Source of the DNA: Berberis thunbergii
Taxonomy: Eukaryota; Streptophyta; Magnoliopsida; Ranunculales; Berberidaceae
Assembly: GCA_003290165.1 (NCBI GenBank)
Contig: QNQO01000454.1
Span: forward strand, 186,001 to 250,000
DNA: 64,000 bases
Reading direction: 5' to 3'
Under the pieces are notes generated by a model, which was not told the origin of the DNA, searched no databases, and saw only the letters and a list, made by a program, of their open reading frames with translations. Shown piece by piece: positions 1 through 11,929 of the stretch. Numbering within the stretch: position 1 is the stretch's first letter; each line of letters begins with the position of its first letter. The position numbers and the translations under genes are program-made.

Positions 1-374
1 GTAGAATGTTTACTTTACTTTATATAATGTTCGTCATTAATTTTACACGTGACTTAAGTATGTCGAGCGTGATGAGGTGAAACATTCTCTACAACGATTC
101 CTCCTTCATTGAGGTACGTCCTTAGGGGAGTTATTCCTGGCACGACTTGTTTCCTTTGTAACATATTTCTTCTCTGAAAGAAAGATATCTGTTGAGCCTG
201 GATTCGGACCCTTGATTACGATATGTTATCAAGGCTCCTTTTTGGCATTTTTGATGACTGGACTTGTCTTTTTGGGCCTATTCGACCAGGCCTAGACTAA
301 AGTGTCTGCTCTTCGTGATGGATGTTATTTGTCATGTGTACATTATGATCGAATGCTTATTTGATGTATCATCA
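1..374 (-). repeat. 3' LTR of the Tat element (truncated by window start)
   Basis: The stretch from about 91 to 374 matches 17782-18068 along its length. In minus orientation the LTR starts TGATGATACATC at 374. The left end lies outside the window, so the target-site duplication cannot be read. Confidence 0.8.
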
Positions 375-391
375 ACTACTCCCCCTAATTA
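375..391 (-). promoter_or_regulatory. Polypurine tract of the Tat element
   Basis: On the minus strand the bases just upstream of the 3' LTR read TTAGGGGGAGTAG, a typical plus-strand priming site. Its position fixes the inner edge of the left LTR. Confidence 0.7.
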
Positions 392-795
392 ATGAGTTTG
401 CTTCCGTGGCAACTAACTCTTCGATGGTTGGCTTTTCAACTTCCTCATTATTTTTTATGCAGAACATTTAATGTCGTTAACAACTGTCGATATGGTTGCT
501 ATTCTGATGTCTCATTCGCCTATTCGTTTTGACACAATTTTTGGGATTTCGTGCAGTCATCATAACTCGTACACATTCCCATTAGTAATTTTTTTGGTTC
601 CCAAACCTATAAAATGGGGGAGGAGATTTGTGTACCTTTCTTTATGCTATCTCCATTATCAGAGCTTTCTTTTCCCTTCTTATTTTTTTTTCACTTTGCA
701 CAATTCCTTTCTTGTGGCTGCTAACAAGATTTTGAGTGGGGACGTATTTAACTCATGCGAGGCATTTTCTCGCCTAATCAGGCGACGCAGGGACT

Positions 796-3195
796 TTGGA
801 CAATGTTCATCGGGAGTTCTCATTGTCATATGATCTTGAGATTATCTTACCTAGGATCGATGACAGTCCTTGTCATCCGAGGCCTGACTACATTGCACTG
901 TATCTTGGCATGTTCAAGTCTGGTATTCGACTTCTGGCTCCAGAGATCTTCTGGTCGTATTTGGATTTTCTGGACATTGATCTTGCTCAAATGGGACCCA
1001 ATGGTTGGAGGGTGATGGTTGCAACCATGGCGAGAGCCATTCTATCTGGAGTTCCTCTGAACGATAAGACTTTGCACGCTATGGTGGTGCTTACGGTAAG
1101 CAATAGTCGTATTTGCTTTCTCCATTCTCCTGGTTGTTTTGGGAAACTTAAGGACGATTACACGGGGTTGTGCGAAGCCTTGGTTTTATGCGTCCATTGA
1201 ATCTGGATACTTCAAGCTTCGCAACTGGCACATTCTGCGTTCTTTTTGGTAGCCCAAAAAGTGGAGGGAACTGTTCTTGACTGCAGAGGAGCAAGCAATC
1301 TATGATCAGTTCTCTCACTTCCCTGACTCCTTGTGGAGGCTTTCCTTACCTTGGATGTTGTAAAGTGGAGTGCCCAATACACTATGAATGAAGCAGAGCG
1401 TGCAACCTTGAGTCTCGAGCCGCTAAAGTTACTATTGCTCGTGCTAGCCATGTTATTGTTTCTGACAAGGAGGAGGAATGTGTTGCTCCTGTTAGTGTTG
1501 GTGATGCTAGCATTGATGAGAAAGTGAGGTCTGTAAGGAGGGCTACGGATCTCAATGCTCCTGTTGTTACTGGTGGTGCTGGCTCAACCACTAGGAATAG
1601 GAAAGCAATTACGCCCGCTAGCCTGTCGAAGCAGCTGTCGATTAGTCTTGGTCGTGTTCTAAAGAGGTAGTGGCTTGCTGGTTTGTTCAATGGTTACTCG
1701 GATTGCTTATCATCCTAGATTATCTGGAAAGGATGATGGAAAAAAGGCTTGTCTTGCTGCTCAAGGGGTTGGGGAGATAAATAAAACTCTGGAGAGGAGC
1801 AAGAAGGAGGTATCTCGTCCGTTGGATGAGCATGATAGAAGCCTATCTCTACTCGCGGTGTGCCTGATTTCACCAAGAGGTCGGATGATGATCCTCGTGT
1901 CATCAATAATAAGATGTTGTAACTTGCTCTGGAACAATCTTGTGATCCAACTAGCACAAAGACCATAGGTGACTTTGACTACAACCCAATGTTTGATGAG
2001 GTTGAATTGACGTGGTCAAAGTTGTAAGTCTCATCCTCCTCCTTCTCCGAGTCGTGCTGCTAATGTAGCGGAGTTGTCTATTTCTTCTCCTGCCAACGTT
2101 GCCTTGAAGAAGAATGGTAAGAGTGGTACCTCTGTTATCACTGGCGTTGCGACCGTCCAAACGACTGCTGGAGATGGGGCTTCAGTTCTTCCGGATCCTA
2201 GAATCCTTCATCCATAGATTGGTTGGAAGGAACCTGTCCCTGGAGAGATTCGTATTAAATCAGATGGGAAGTTCAGCTGGTTCACAGAGATAGACGTGCA
2301 AGATAGTGCGCGTAATCTCATCAACGAGTGGCATATGCGATTGATTGAGAGAGCTCTAATGCATGTGCATCAGCTTGGTGATCACCTCTACCAAGGTCTT
2401 AAACAGATAATGGAGGGGATGAATCACCTCATTTATGTTAGAATAATAGGGCCAGATTACAAGGTTGCACGTGATCATGTGGCAGTCGTGGAGAGAAATA
2501 TGGCGGGGCAAGCGTTGGTGCTTTCCCACGTTCTTTACCAGTTTGACGTTTTGAAGGCGCAATATGCAGAAAAGGAGAAGGCAGCTGAGATTGCTCGGTC
2601 TTTACTAAAGGATGTAGAGGCTGTCCGAGATAAGTTTTCTGCTAAACTTGAGGCCTCGGAGACGGAGATGAACAAGCTTCGTGATCGGTTGGATGTTGTT
2701 GAGAAGGAGCTGTCTAGTGAGAAGGTTGGTCGTGACGAGGCAATGCATTCAACTGATGGGCATTCTGCCAGTCGTAAGGTTGCTGAGGAGAGAGTGGTGC
2801 AGTTAACGGCTAAGTTTGCTACTGTTAAGTCAGAAACTTCTGCGAGGCTGACCACTATCGAGGGAGAACTTGTGTCGACCAGGAATGAGCTTGCGGCAGT
2901 TGCAGATAGATTGAAAGCTACGGAGGCAGCGGACTAGAAAATGGTCATTGATGGTCAAATAGACTTCATCACTTTATGGAATCAGATAAGGGTCTCGATC
3001 CGTCAAGATATCGTGGCTTGGCTGACCAAGTATTTGAAGATGATGACAGCGAGGAATATGTTTTGGATCCACCAAGTGATCCGGTTGATGAAAAAATCAT
3101 CTTTTCATTCCACAGTTGTCAAGACTTTGTCTCATTTGATCGATCTTGTTGGCGCAGATAAAGCTCCACCACCATTTGCTGAATACTCCTTTTGA
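796..3195 (+). pseudogene. Antisense ORF of the Tat element ('putative gypsy type transposon' family), degraded
   Basis: This reading frame runs opposite to pol, between pol and the 3' LTR. The first segment (796-1198) has the HPRPDYIALYLGMFKSG and GPNGWRVMV motifs, which I associate with the plant family named Transposase_28 / putative gypsy type transposon. The middle (1200-2290) keeps recognisable scraps in several frames. The segment 2296-2937 codes for about 213 residues with a long charged heptad-rich stretch, likely a coiled coil. A last scrap (2941-3195) is acidic. Stops and frameshifts separate the parts, so no full product is possible. The name does not imply transposase activity. 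Antisense ORFs in this position are known in some Tat elements, and their role is unknown. Confidence 0.65.
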
Positions 3196-3699
3196 AGAGA
3201 AGACTATCTCCTCTTGCGGATCATACTGCTGAAGTTGATGTTCAACCTCCTCTGGCTGTTCCTGCAAGCAAGTAATGCTTTGATTACTTCGATGGTCTCC
3301 TTTCCAACTGTTGTATCTTCCTCTCCGAATGTAACCGAATAGAAAATGAATGAAAAATTCCCTTTTGTTGACACTTGCGTGCTTTTTGTTAATTTTTCTT
3401 TTTCGTATTGATCGTTCTTTGATCTACATGTCTTTTCAGATATATTATGTTCTTGGAACTTGTCGTAGTTGTAACCTATTTAACGCCTGGGCTAACCATG
3501 ATATCTAGTCATAGACAACAAATATGGTCTGACTTCGATACTCTTACTTTATATATCTCTTTGTCTAACTTAGTAGTTTAGACTTGACTAACTTTCTGCC
3601 TGTGAACTCGCTTCTTGGTTGTCTGAAGCTTTTGATTTTTCTTGACTTGTTGGATGTACTCCGTGGTCTGATATGGTGATCAGATCAGAGGCTGTATGA

Positions 3700-4250
3700 C
3701 TAAGTCTAACTTAGGTGTTTTGACTTCTTCAAGTACATTTCGTGGTTTGACTTGTTGGTCAGGCCAGGAGAATTTTTGATTAAGTCTGACTTATATGTCC
3801 ATACTCTTTGAAACATACTTCGTCGTTCGATATGTTAGTCGTGCCTGAGGATTTCTTGAGTAAGTCTGACTTATACGTCCAAACTCTGTTAAATGTACTT
3901 CGTGGTCTGACATGTTAGTCGGGCCAAAATATTTATGAGTGAGTCTGACTTATACGTCCAAACTCTTTTAATCATATTCTGTGGTCCGACATGTTAGTCG
4001 GGCCAGAAGATTTCTGAGTGAGTCTGACTTATACGTCCAGACTCTTTTAAACACACTTCATGGTCCATATGCTAGTCGAGCCAGAAGATTTGGGAATAAG
4101 TTTGACTTATACGTCCAGACTCCTTTAAACACACTTCGTGATCCGACATGTTAGTCGGGCCAGAAGATTTATGGGAAAGTCTGACTTATATGTCCAAATT
4201 CACTAAGTTCACTTCATAGTTGATTAGACCAGAAGATTCATGGTTCATCT
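3700..4250. repeat. 79-bp tandem repeat array in the Tat element
   Basis: The phrase TCTGACTTATACGTCC recurs at about 3785, 3865, 3944, 4023, 4101 and 4180, a period of 78-80 bp. Each unit also carries a form of GTTAGTCGGGCCAGAAGATTT. Weaker copies extend to both sides (about 3600 and 4260). The array lies between pol and the antisense ORF. Tandem arrays in the 3' untranslated part of Tat/Ogre elements are a known source of plant satellites. Confidence 0.85.
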
Positions 4251-4407
4251 GACTTATTTGTCCTGAATTTTTTTAAAGTTTGGTTCTTGGTATGATATTT
4301 TGGTCGGGTCCAAAATTTTTTACTAGTAGATTCCTAGTCTGACTTTGATGTCCTGCCTGGATTAGATTGTTTGAACACGAGATGAAGGGTTCCTGAAATT
4401 TGGAAGT

Positions 4408-5576
4408 TTATTGATAATACTTCTTCAAGTGTTTGACATTCCATGGTCGTGGTAGTTGTTCACCCTTCGAATCCTCCAACCAATATGTTCCTGGTCTGCT
4501 GATTTTTACCACTTTGTATGGTCCTTCCCAGTATGGATTCAGTTTACTCACGCTTGGTTCTTTTGTATTTAGTTGGATTTTTCTGAACACCTAGTCGTCG
4601 ATGCTGAACATGCGAGTCTTTCCCTTTTTATTGTAGTAAATTGCCATCCGTTGTTGATAGGATGCTGTTTTGATCGAGATTTTTTCTCATTTCTCATTTC
4701 TCATCGAGAAGGTCTAGTCCAACTCGTAATGCTTCATTGTTATCCTATGTTCAGAACTCTTCGGTTCTGAATGTTGGCATGCCAATTTCTACTGGTATCA
4801 TTGCCTCAGATCGGTATGCAAGGGCGAACAATGTGTCTCCGTTCGGAGTTCCCTTTATTGTTCTATAGGCCCAAAGGATGTTTGGCAATTCGAACACCCA
4901 TTATCTTTTTGATGCTTCGAGCTTCTTTTTTATTTGTTTTAGGATTGTTCTGTTGGTCACCTCTGCTTGTCCGTTCACTTGTGGGTGGGTGGGTGATGAG
5001 AAATGTTGTTTGATACTTAAGTTTTCGCACAACTTTTTGACTTTTTTGCATTTGAATTGCTAGCCATTGTCAGTGACAGTTACTCTGAGGATTCCAAATC
5101 TGCATATTATATCCTTCCAAAAAAAGTTTTCAATTTGAGCTTCTCCGATCTTTGCCAACGGCTCTACTTCTACTCATTTGGTGAAGTAATTCACTTCTAT
5201 GATGAGGAATTTCTTTTTGTCAGACACTGTAAGTGGTCCCACGATATCCATTCCCCATTGTTCAAATGGCCACGGACTACTCATCGGGATTAGCTTTTGG
5301 TCAGACATATGAGTGTATTGGGTGAATCGTTGACATTTGTCACAAATATGAATGACTTCATTTACATCCATTTGCATTGTTGGCTAGTAGTACCCCAATG
5401 TTAAGGCTTTGTGGGGTAACGTTCTTTTTCCTGGATAGTTCTTGCATATGCCGAAGTGAATTTCTCGTAGAACATAATCGACATCGCCGGGTGAGAGACA
5501 TTTTAGCAGCGGTCCCATGGCAGACTTTCTGTAGAGTTTGTCGTTGATTAGTGTGTACCGTGCTGCCCTGTTTCAT
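4408..5576 (-). pseudogene. Integrase region of Tat pol, degraded
   Basis: Read on the minus strand from right to left, the zinc-binding region comes first (5576-5300, ending ICDKCQ), then the first catalytic region with MDIVGPLTVSDKKKF (about 5270). The frame-broken core follows around 4940-5190, and last is the C-terminal part at 4408-4590 with the LNPYWEGPYKV and LEDSKGEQLPRPWN motifs typical of Tat integrases. Stops and frameshifts occur between about 4600 and 5170 and near 5390, so the enzyme is dead. It would have joined retrotransposon cDNA to chromosomal DNA. Confidence 0.8.
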
Positions 5577-5844
5577 AGTTTACGAGCCTCCATGTTATCC
5601 TTTAGAAGTGTGTCCGCTTTGTATGTGCGTTAGGATAAGAGTCATCCAATTGTTCTCCTGATCTGTTGTACATGTTTCTTACCCTTGGTTTTTCAGTTGA
5701 GTTCTCTTGTATTGTGACGAGTGGATTATCAGTTCCTTCAACTCGTGATGCCTCCTTGGCCAATTTGTTAGCTCTGTCATTTTCTGCTCTTGTGTATCAT
5801 TGAACGGCTGCAGCTTTGAATTTTTCGATCAACTCATTTGTCTT

Positions 5845-6717
5845 CTAGTGATAGGCTTTCATCCAAACGTCTTTAACTTGGAATTCGCCATTCAACTGGT
5901 TGACCACCAATTTTGAGTAAGTGAAAACGTCGATTTCTCTTATTCCGAGGTGTTTGGCTAGTTTTAATCTGGATATCACTGCTTCATACTCGGCTTCATT
6001 GATTGAGGCTTTGAAACTGAATTTTATCGCCTTTTCCAGCGTTACGCCCTCTGAGTTGTGCAAGATTATTCTTGCTCCGCTCCCCTTCTCGTTGGATGCT
6101 CCACCACAGTACAAGATCCATTCATGAACAATTTGTTCGATGTGTTCTTCCTCTTGATTGTTGTTCAGTCGATGTTTGTTGACGTCTATGAGTTCAGCAA
6201 AGAAGTCTGCTAATGTTTGAGCTTTAATTGCAATCTTAGGAGCATAACTGATTTCAAACTGACCGTGCTCTATTGCCCACTTCACCATTCTTTCCGATAG
6301 TTTTGGTTTGTGCAGCATCGATCGAAGTGGTTGTTTGGTCATGACAGTGATGGGTTGAGCTTGGAAGTATGGTCGTAGCTTTCTTGAAGATACGATCTGG
6401 GTGAGTGTCAGCTTCTCCAAAGTCGGGTAGTTAACTTCTGCGGCCGCAAATGTCTTGCTAATGCAGTAGACTGGATTTTGTGCGCCCATTTCCTCTCATA
6501 TAAGTGTTGAGCTGAGTGCATGTTCAGACACTGATATGTACAAGTACAACGTTTCTTCTGTGTTTGGATTTGATAGCAGTTCAGTACTTCCCGTGTATGC
6601 CTTTAGGCTTTGGAAAGCCTTTTCACATTCTTCACTCCACTTGAACGTTTTGTTTCCTTTCAAAATTTTGAAGAAGGGAAGACATTTATCTGACGATCTG
6701 GAAATGAATCTGTTCAA
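5845..6717 (-). pseudogene. RNase H plus archaeal-type RNase H of Tat pol
   Basis: The segment 6717-6496 carries the RT/RNase H junction (FKWSEECEKAFQSLK). The segment 6489-5845 is an open frame of 214 residues. Its first half is the Ty3-type RNase H with AAEVNYPTLEKL and MVKWAIEHGQFEISY. Its second half (about residues 125-205) is a second RNase H of archaeal type, recognised by GASNEKGSGARIIL and the NEAEYEAVI stretch. The usual first catalytic aspartate, before the GAS motif, is replaced by glycine here (YCGGAS). The double RNase H is the strongest evidence for the Tat lineage. Confidence 0.85.
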
Positions 6718-6820
6718 AGCTGTTATTATACCATTGAGGTTTTACACACCCTTGATGTTAGTGGGTGACTGCATTTTGAAGAGTGTTTGTATCTATTTCG
6801 GATCAGTTTCGATTCCACTA

Positions 6821-7193
6821 TGATTGACCATGCACCCAAGGAATTTCTCTGATTCTACCCCAAATGTACATTTTTCTGGATTCAACTTCATTTTGTACTT
6901 TCAGAGCTGAGAGAAGGCTTGCTCGAGGTCTTTGATGTGGTCGTATTTGTGCAAGCTCTTGACTAGCATATCATCGATGTACACCTCCATGGTCTTGCCT
7001 ATATTGCACTCTGATTGACCATGCACCCAAGGAATTTCTTTGATTTTACCCCAAATGTACATTTTTCTGGATTCAGCTTCATTTTGTACTTTCAGAACTG
7101 AGAGAAAGCTTGCTTGAGGTCTTTGATGTGGTCGTATTTGTGTAAGCTTTTGACTAGCATATCATCGATGTACACCTCCATGGTCTTGCCTAT
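6821..7193 (-). repeat. ~190-bp tandem duplication inside Tat RT
   Basis: Two copies (6821-7003 and 7012-7193, offset 191 bp) are about 95% identical. Each encodes the RT catalytic segment VYIDDMLV on the minus strand and the sequence after it. RT therefore contains its active-site block twice. Confidence 0.9.
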
Positions 7194-7290
7194 CCGATCC
7201 TTGAACATCCTATTCACAAGACGTTGGTACGTGGCTCCCGCATTCTTTAGTCAGAATCAGTGTTCTAAAAATCGCTAGGCGATGGGCGGG

Positions 7291-9153
7291 TGGTATTCAC
7301 ATAATTATTACATAATATATCCCTTAATTTATATATGTTAGTGTTTTGATTATTATATCTTATAGTAATTATTTCGTTTTCATGTCCTTGTAGGAATTTG
7401 AGCATAAACGATGAAATCATATTAAGGCGACAAGTTAAGGAACGACAATTGGTCGATTCTAACGGTGGTATAAAGAGATGGTCACAAACCTAAACCCAAA
7501 ACCTACTCATAAATCTAAATCCAATCCTACCCCTAAAGAATATTCTCTCATTTATACCTTGATGAATCTTTCCTTTATCTCATCCTTATTCACTTTGATC
7601 ATTTTCTATAAATACAAGAGAATAGGGTGAGAAAAGGGGGAGGAAGAGAAGGGAAAAAAAATGATTAGAAGATCAAATCCTCTTCCTTCACAAAAGGGAA
7701 GAAGAGAAGGGAAAAGAAAATACAGAAAATTAAAGCCTTTTCTCACTACGATTTTCATCACACAACACCATCCACAGACACACATCCTCCACTGTCCTCA
7801 CATGTCTCGCCCCACTGAGCTCCGCCACCGTCATCACGCCACCACCACGAAACAGGGGCGTGACAACCCTGTTTCGTATCAAACTTTCACTCCGCCACCA
7901 CTCTCTGTCCATCTCCCTGTCCATCATCCATCAACCACCATCACCTCCAAACAGCACCGCCACCACCACGCCGCGAAACAGAGCCTCACCGTGGCTCTGT
8001 TCCACCTTGCCACAGCGCCCTGTTCCTCCTCTTCTCTCGGCCTCTCTTCGTCTCGAGCTCCTTCCTACCTCCGTCTCTCACGACCACCATCACAACATAC
8101 CGAGAACCACCACCACGCCGCCTCGCGAGACAGAGCTCGAAAGCAAAAACAAGGAGTCCATGTTCCTTGTCCTCCTTCATTTTTTTGTAGTTTTCTCGCT
8201 GTTTCCTCACATTCTATATGCTTTTGCAGGTTCTGAGACATTTGGAGGATGAGTACCCTCGCGAGGAGCACGGAGGAAGGCGGAGCAGCGCCACTGCTCA
8301 CTGGAGATGAAGGCGGTACTGTAGCGCACTGTAGCGAGGGCGGGAGACCGAGTCAAACTATTTTTGGCTATTCACGCCTCGATTTCTGTTCTGTACCACC
8401 ATAGAGCATTTGTAGCCATTTGTCTCAGGATTCGTGTTCTGACCACCTGCTAATCTGCTGAGTACCACCACATCGAGTTTGCGCCAAACCAAAGGGGTTG
8501 CATAATTCATTTTGATTTATTTTACTGAATTGTGTGCTTCATTGTTAATTACAATTTATTTCTGAATTTTTTATAAATTGCTTTCACCTTTCATTTTCGA
8601 GAAATTAAACTTGATATGTTTGGTAGTTAGAATTACCCTTTATCAATATTCAAGGCATGTGCTAAAAATATTAAGCTTAAACTTTGATTAAGTGTGCTCT
8701 AAAAAGACACTTAATACTTGGTAAAAACATATTTGCTTGAAATAATTTGTTAATGTTTGATAGAAACATGATATAATTTGAATTGGATTTTAATGATCAC
8801 ATATTCGGTGTAAGCAAGGGATTCTCATCCCTAAAGCTTCTTGTTAAATTTTCAGTAATTTAGATTTAAATATTTTTGCCAACTCATTGGTGAGTCCAAG
8901 CCCACAAAATTCACATTTTTCTTTTATTTTACTTTTCTTATTTTTAAATTTATTTTTAGTTTAGTTTTAAAATGGTGTAACCCCATTTTCCATTTAAATT
9001 AGTATAAATTAAATTATAAATTTCAATTGCATCCACCTTCCTCGTGGAATCGACCCGTACTTGCCGTTGTCTACCAGTTAGGGATCGTGCACTTGCGGTT
9101 ATTACAAGTGGGTTGAATTAACCTAATAATTTAGGTTAGTTAAGTTCGCATCA
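7291..9153 (+). repeat. 5' LTR of the Athila-type element
   Basis: It starts TGGTATTCAC and ends CGCATCA. A TATA-like box (TCTATAAATACAAG) near 7609 marks a probable promoter. A CCACC-rich middle (about 7790-8110) gives open frames in several phases that I do not regard as genes. Confidence 0.9.
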
Positions 9154-9159
9154 AGTTTT

Positions 9160-9176
9160 TGGCGTCGTTGCCGGGG
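9160..9176 (+). promoter_or_regulatory. Primer-binding site (tRNA-Asp type)
   Basis: The sequence TGGCGTCGTTGCCGGGG lies 6 bp after the 5' LTR. It differs at one base from the expected complement of the plant tRNA-Asp 3' end (TGGCGCCGTTGCCGGGG). Confidence 0.8.
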
Positions 9177-10506
9177 AAGGTAGCGGTGTAATTGAATTTA
9201 AGAATTATTTTCAATAATTTAAAAAAAATAAAAAAAAGCAAAAAATAATTTATTTTTATTTTGCTAATTCTTTTTACACTCATATTGTGTTTGATTTTGC
9301 AGATTACACACTTCTCGAGAAAATTGGACGATCGTGCAAACATCAAGCAAAGTTTTTTTAATTTTGTGAGGAGAGTTGTAATTTTATTTTCACCTCGTTT
9401 TACAAGTGTGTAGTGTAATAATTTTTAAACTCTACTGTTCTTCATTTTGTTTAATCACTAAAAAAAAAATACAAACCCAAACTTTTCTAAGTCAAAAGAA
9501 ATTATAGGGAAACAATTTTAATTGTTACCCAATAATTTTTTATGATTTAGAAATCCAACTTCTAAGACCAAGACCAGTAATTTGATTGCATGTGCTTGTG
9601 TGTTGAGTGAATCGGATAAAAAGAAGTCGGACATATTTTTTGAATTGTGCTAACTTTTTGTGCATAGCGGAATACGCACACTGTAAGTATTTCTATCACA
9701 CGCAATGTATTAGCGACCGGGTGCTTTGTGTAATTGTTTGAAATTGTGTGATTGATTGTTTAATTTCTGTAATATTGGATGCTAAACTTTAGTATTTCAT
9801 AATAAGCAGACACAACTTTTAAATAGAAACTGGTGGGACTTGATATCCCCACCTCATCATTCCAGCTGTGTGCAACCAATAGTAAAACATAATTAAAATC
9901 AATTAGCAAGTTAGATAGAGCCATCTCTTAGGTTCGGTGTTTATAGGACAACCAAGACCAAGGTGAATCAAATAATTTTTGTGTTGACCAAAGCTAATAG
10001 TGACGATTGGTTTAATCATTCAATGAACCCCGAGAGGCCACTGCCACAAGGGTAATTAACCCGGTACGCCGAGTCATAAGTAAGCTATGATCCACAAGAA
10101 GAACTGGTGTAACTAACAGTTTTGGGTTAGGAACACAAGCCTCAAGTGTACATTTAACATCACATCGTTCTTACATCTATTGGCTTACAGAGCGGTAGCA
10201 CAAGGAAGTACTTAATTGGACCATTGTGACCTCCTTCGCTTGTGCAATAATTCGGTTTCTTTGAAACAAAACTCTAGCCTACTGATTTTGAACTTTGTGG
10301 TGTAAAGTATACACCCTTAGGATCATCTTGTAGCACTCATTGCTCTGTAATAAAGATTACATAAGAAATAACTGTCCCCAAAGATAAAAAGATAATTGAT
10401 CTAAAAAATGTTGATTGCTTAGGGAGGCATGTTTCTTGTGCATTTATTGGTTGTTGATTGCGTGTGAGCCTGTGTATATTTTTAGAGTTAGTGCTTTCAA
10501 AAGAAA
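9177..10506 (+). other. Untranslated leader of the Athila-type element
   Basis: About 1.3 kb of AT-rich sequence between primer-binding site and gag-like frame. I see no coding or RNA gene in it. Confidence 0.6.
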
Positions 10507-11929
10507 ATGAACACAAGGGATTATCCAGCCTATCTTTTCGAGCAAGTCAATTCATTTTATGACATGCGACGACCTGATTATGGCCCATATTTAGATTATT
10601 ACAACTCAAGTTTAGCCTATCATCCTGACTTCTCATGGTCAGTACCATGAAGGCCCTCTAGACACTCCTCAGACTCCTCCAACTTTAATTCCTGATAATG
10701 AGTTAGAGGATATCATGAACATTTTTATAGAGCGAACAGGATAAATACTTGTGCAAAATTATCAGGATATCACAGAATTGACAGCTATTTATCAACAAAA
10801 CTCCCAAGCTATCCGAAAATTTGAGATGACTGTGAGTCAGATAGCTGAGTCACTTCCTGAGATAGAGTCAGAAAAATTCCCTAGCCATCTTATTTACAAC
10901 CCAAATAGTCAATTTGAAATTAGTGGCACATCTGAGCCGGACAGTGAAGATGTCCAATCTACTACTACCCTTAGGAGTGGAAAACTGGTTGACAATCAGG
11001 TGGGAATGTCTGACATGAGTGTTATTATATCCTCACCCAATTTTACACAGGTTGCATCATCCTCTCATACGAATGCTGATAAAGCCTCATTTATTGATGA
11101 ACCTGTAGATTCTGAGACACTGCAGACATCTCCTTCCCATGTTGACTCATGCCTCCCTAGTGACTCATGCATCGAATCAAACTGTGAACATTCTTTAGAG
11201 TCTCCCCTTGACTGTTTAGAGGCTTGTTTGACTCAATTTAGTTTTGACTTTGATGTTGATGATTCCATTAGGGAAGTCAGTGATTTGCTTGACTCAGTCC
11301 CCATTGTGGATCCTAGTTATAAATGGAAGTCTAAAGTGAAGCCTTTTCCACTCAGTGAGTCAAAACTAGTCCCATTAGTTGAGCCACCTGAGCTTGACCT
11401 TAAACAATTACTTGACACCCTCAGGTATGCATTTTCAGGCGATGAGTTGTCTAGACCAATATCTCTATATGATTCATGTGATGAGCCTGTACCACCTGAT
11501 ATATCCATCGTCTCATCTACTTGCATCACATTCCCATTTACTAAGGCTACTTTCACCGATCCCTTGTGCTGTATTGAGGATTTCAGTTTTCACCATCCTG
11601 TTTTGAAAATTATTCAATCTTCTAATTTGGAACCAGACAAAGGATGTTTCCTGTTTAGAGCACGCAAGGATCATCTGTTGTGTATGACTACTGGTCACTT
11701 TTGGAATGTCCTAGTGTATTTGGTGCCCCATGTGATTGTTATATTTTGGTGGACTGATCCTCAACTGTTCAGGTTGTTGATATACAACCATGGACTAAGT
11801 GTTTGTCATGTTCGTCCTCTCCACTATTCGATACACCATATTTTAGGAAGAATATTTGTTGGGCTGATGACGGTAAACCAAGCGCTCCTAGGAGGCAGTC
11901 TAGCTTTAGTTGTGTGTCTTTGCTGTTAG
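10507..11929 (+). pseudogene. Gag-like ORF of the Athila-type element, without pol
   Basis: The frame opens at the ATG at 10507 (MNTRDYPAYLF). It breaks by a frameshift near 10645, meets a TAA at 10742, and then runs open from 10751 to 11929 (392 residues). The TLRSGK motif (about residue 75 of the long part) is a hallmark of the end of Athila-type Gag. Further on, LVEPPELDLKQLLDTLRYAF resembles the linker that precedes RT in Athila pol. The last part (HILGRIF to LLGG) resembles the region at the very end of pol. The frame therefore seems to join gag, a linker and the pol tail, with RT, RNase H and integrase removed. No zinc knuckle was seen. Confidence 0.6.

Noticed and set aside
796..1200. 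A host gene or true transposase
   Set aside because: The family name suggests transposase, but the position between pol and the 3' LTR fits a Tat antisense ORF.
7661..8301. Open frames of 65-191 codons on both strands in the Athila LTR
   Set aside because: They lie in CCACC-rich low-complexity LTR sequence, overlap each other in several frames and lack domains.
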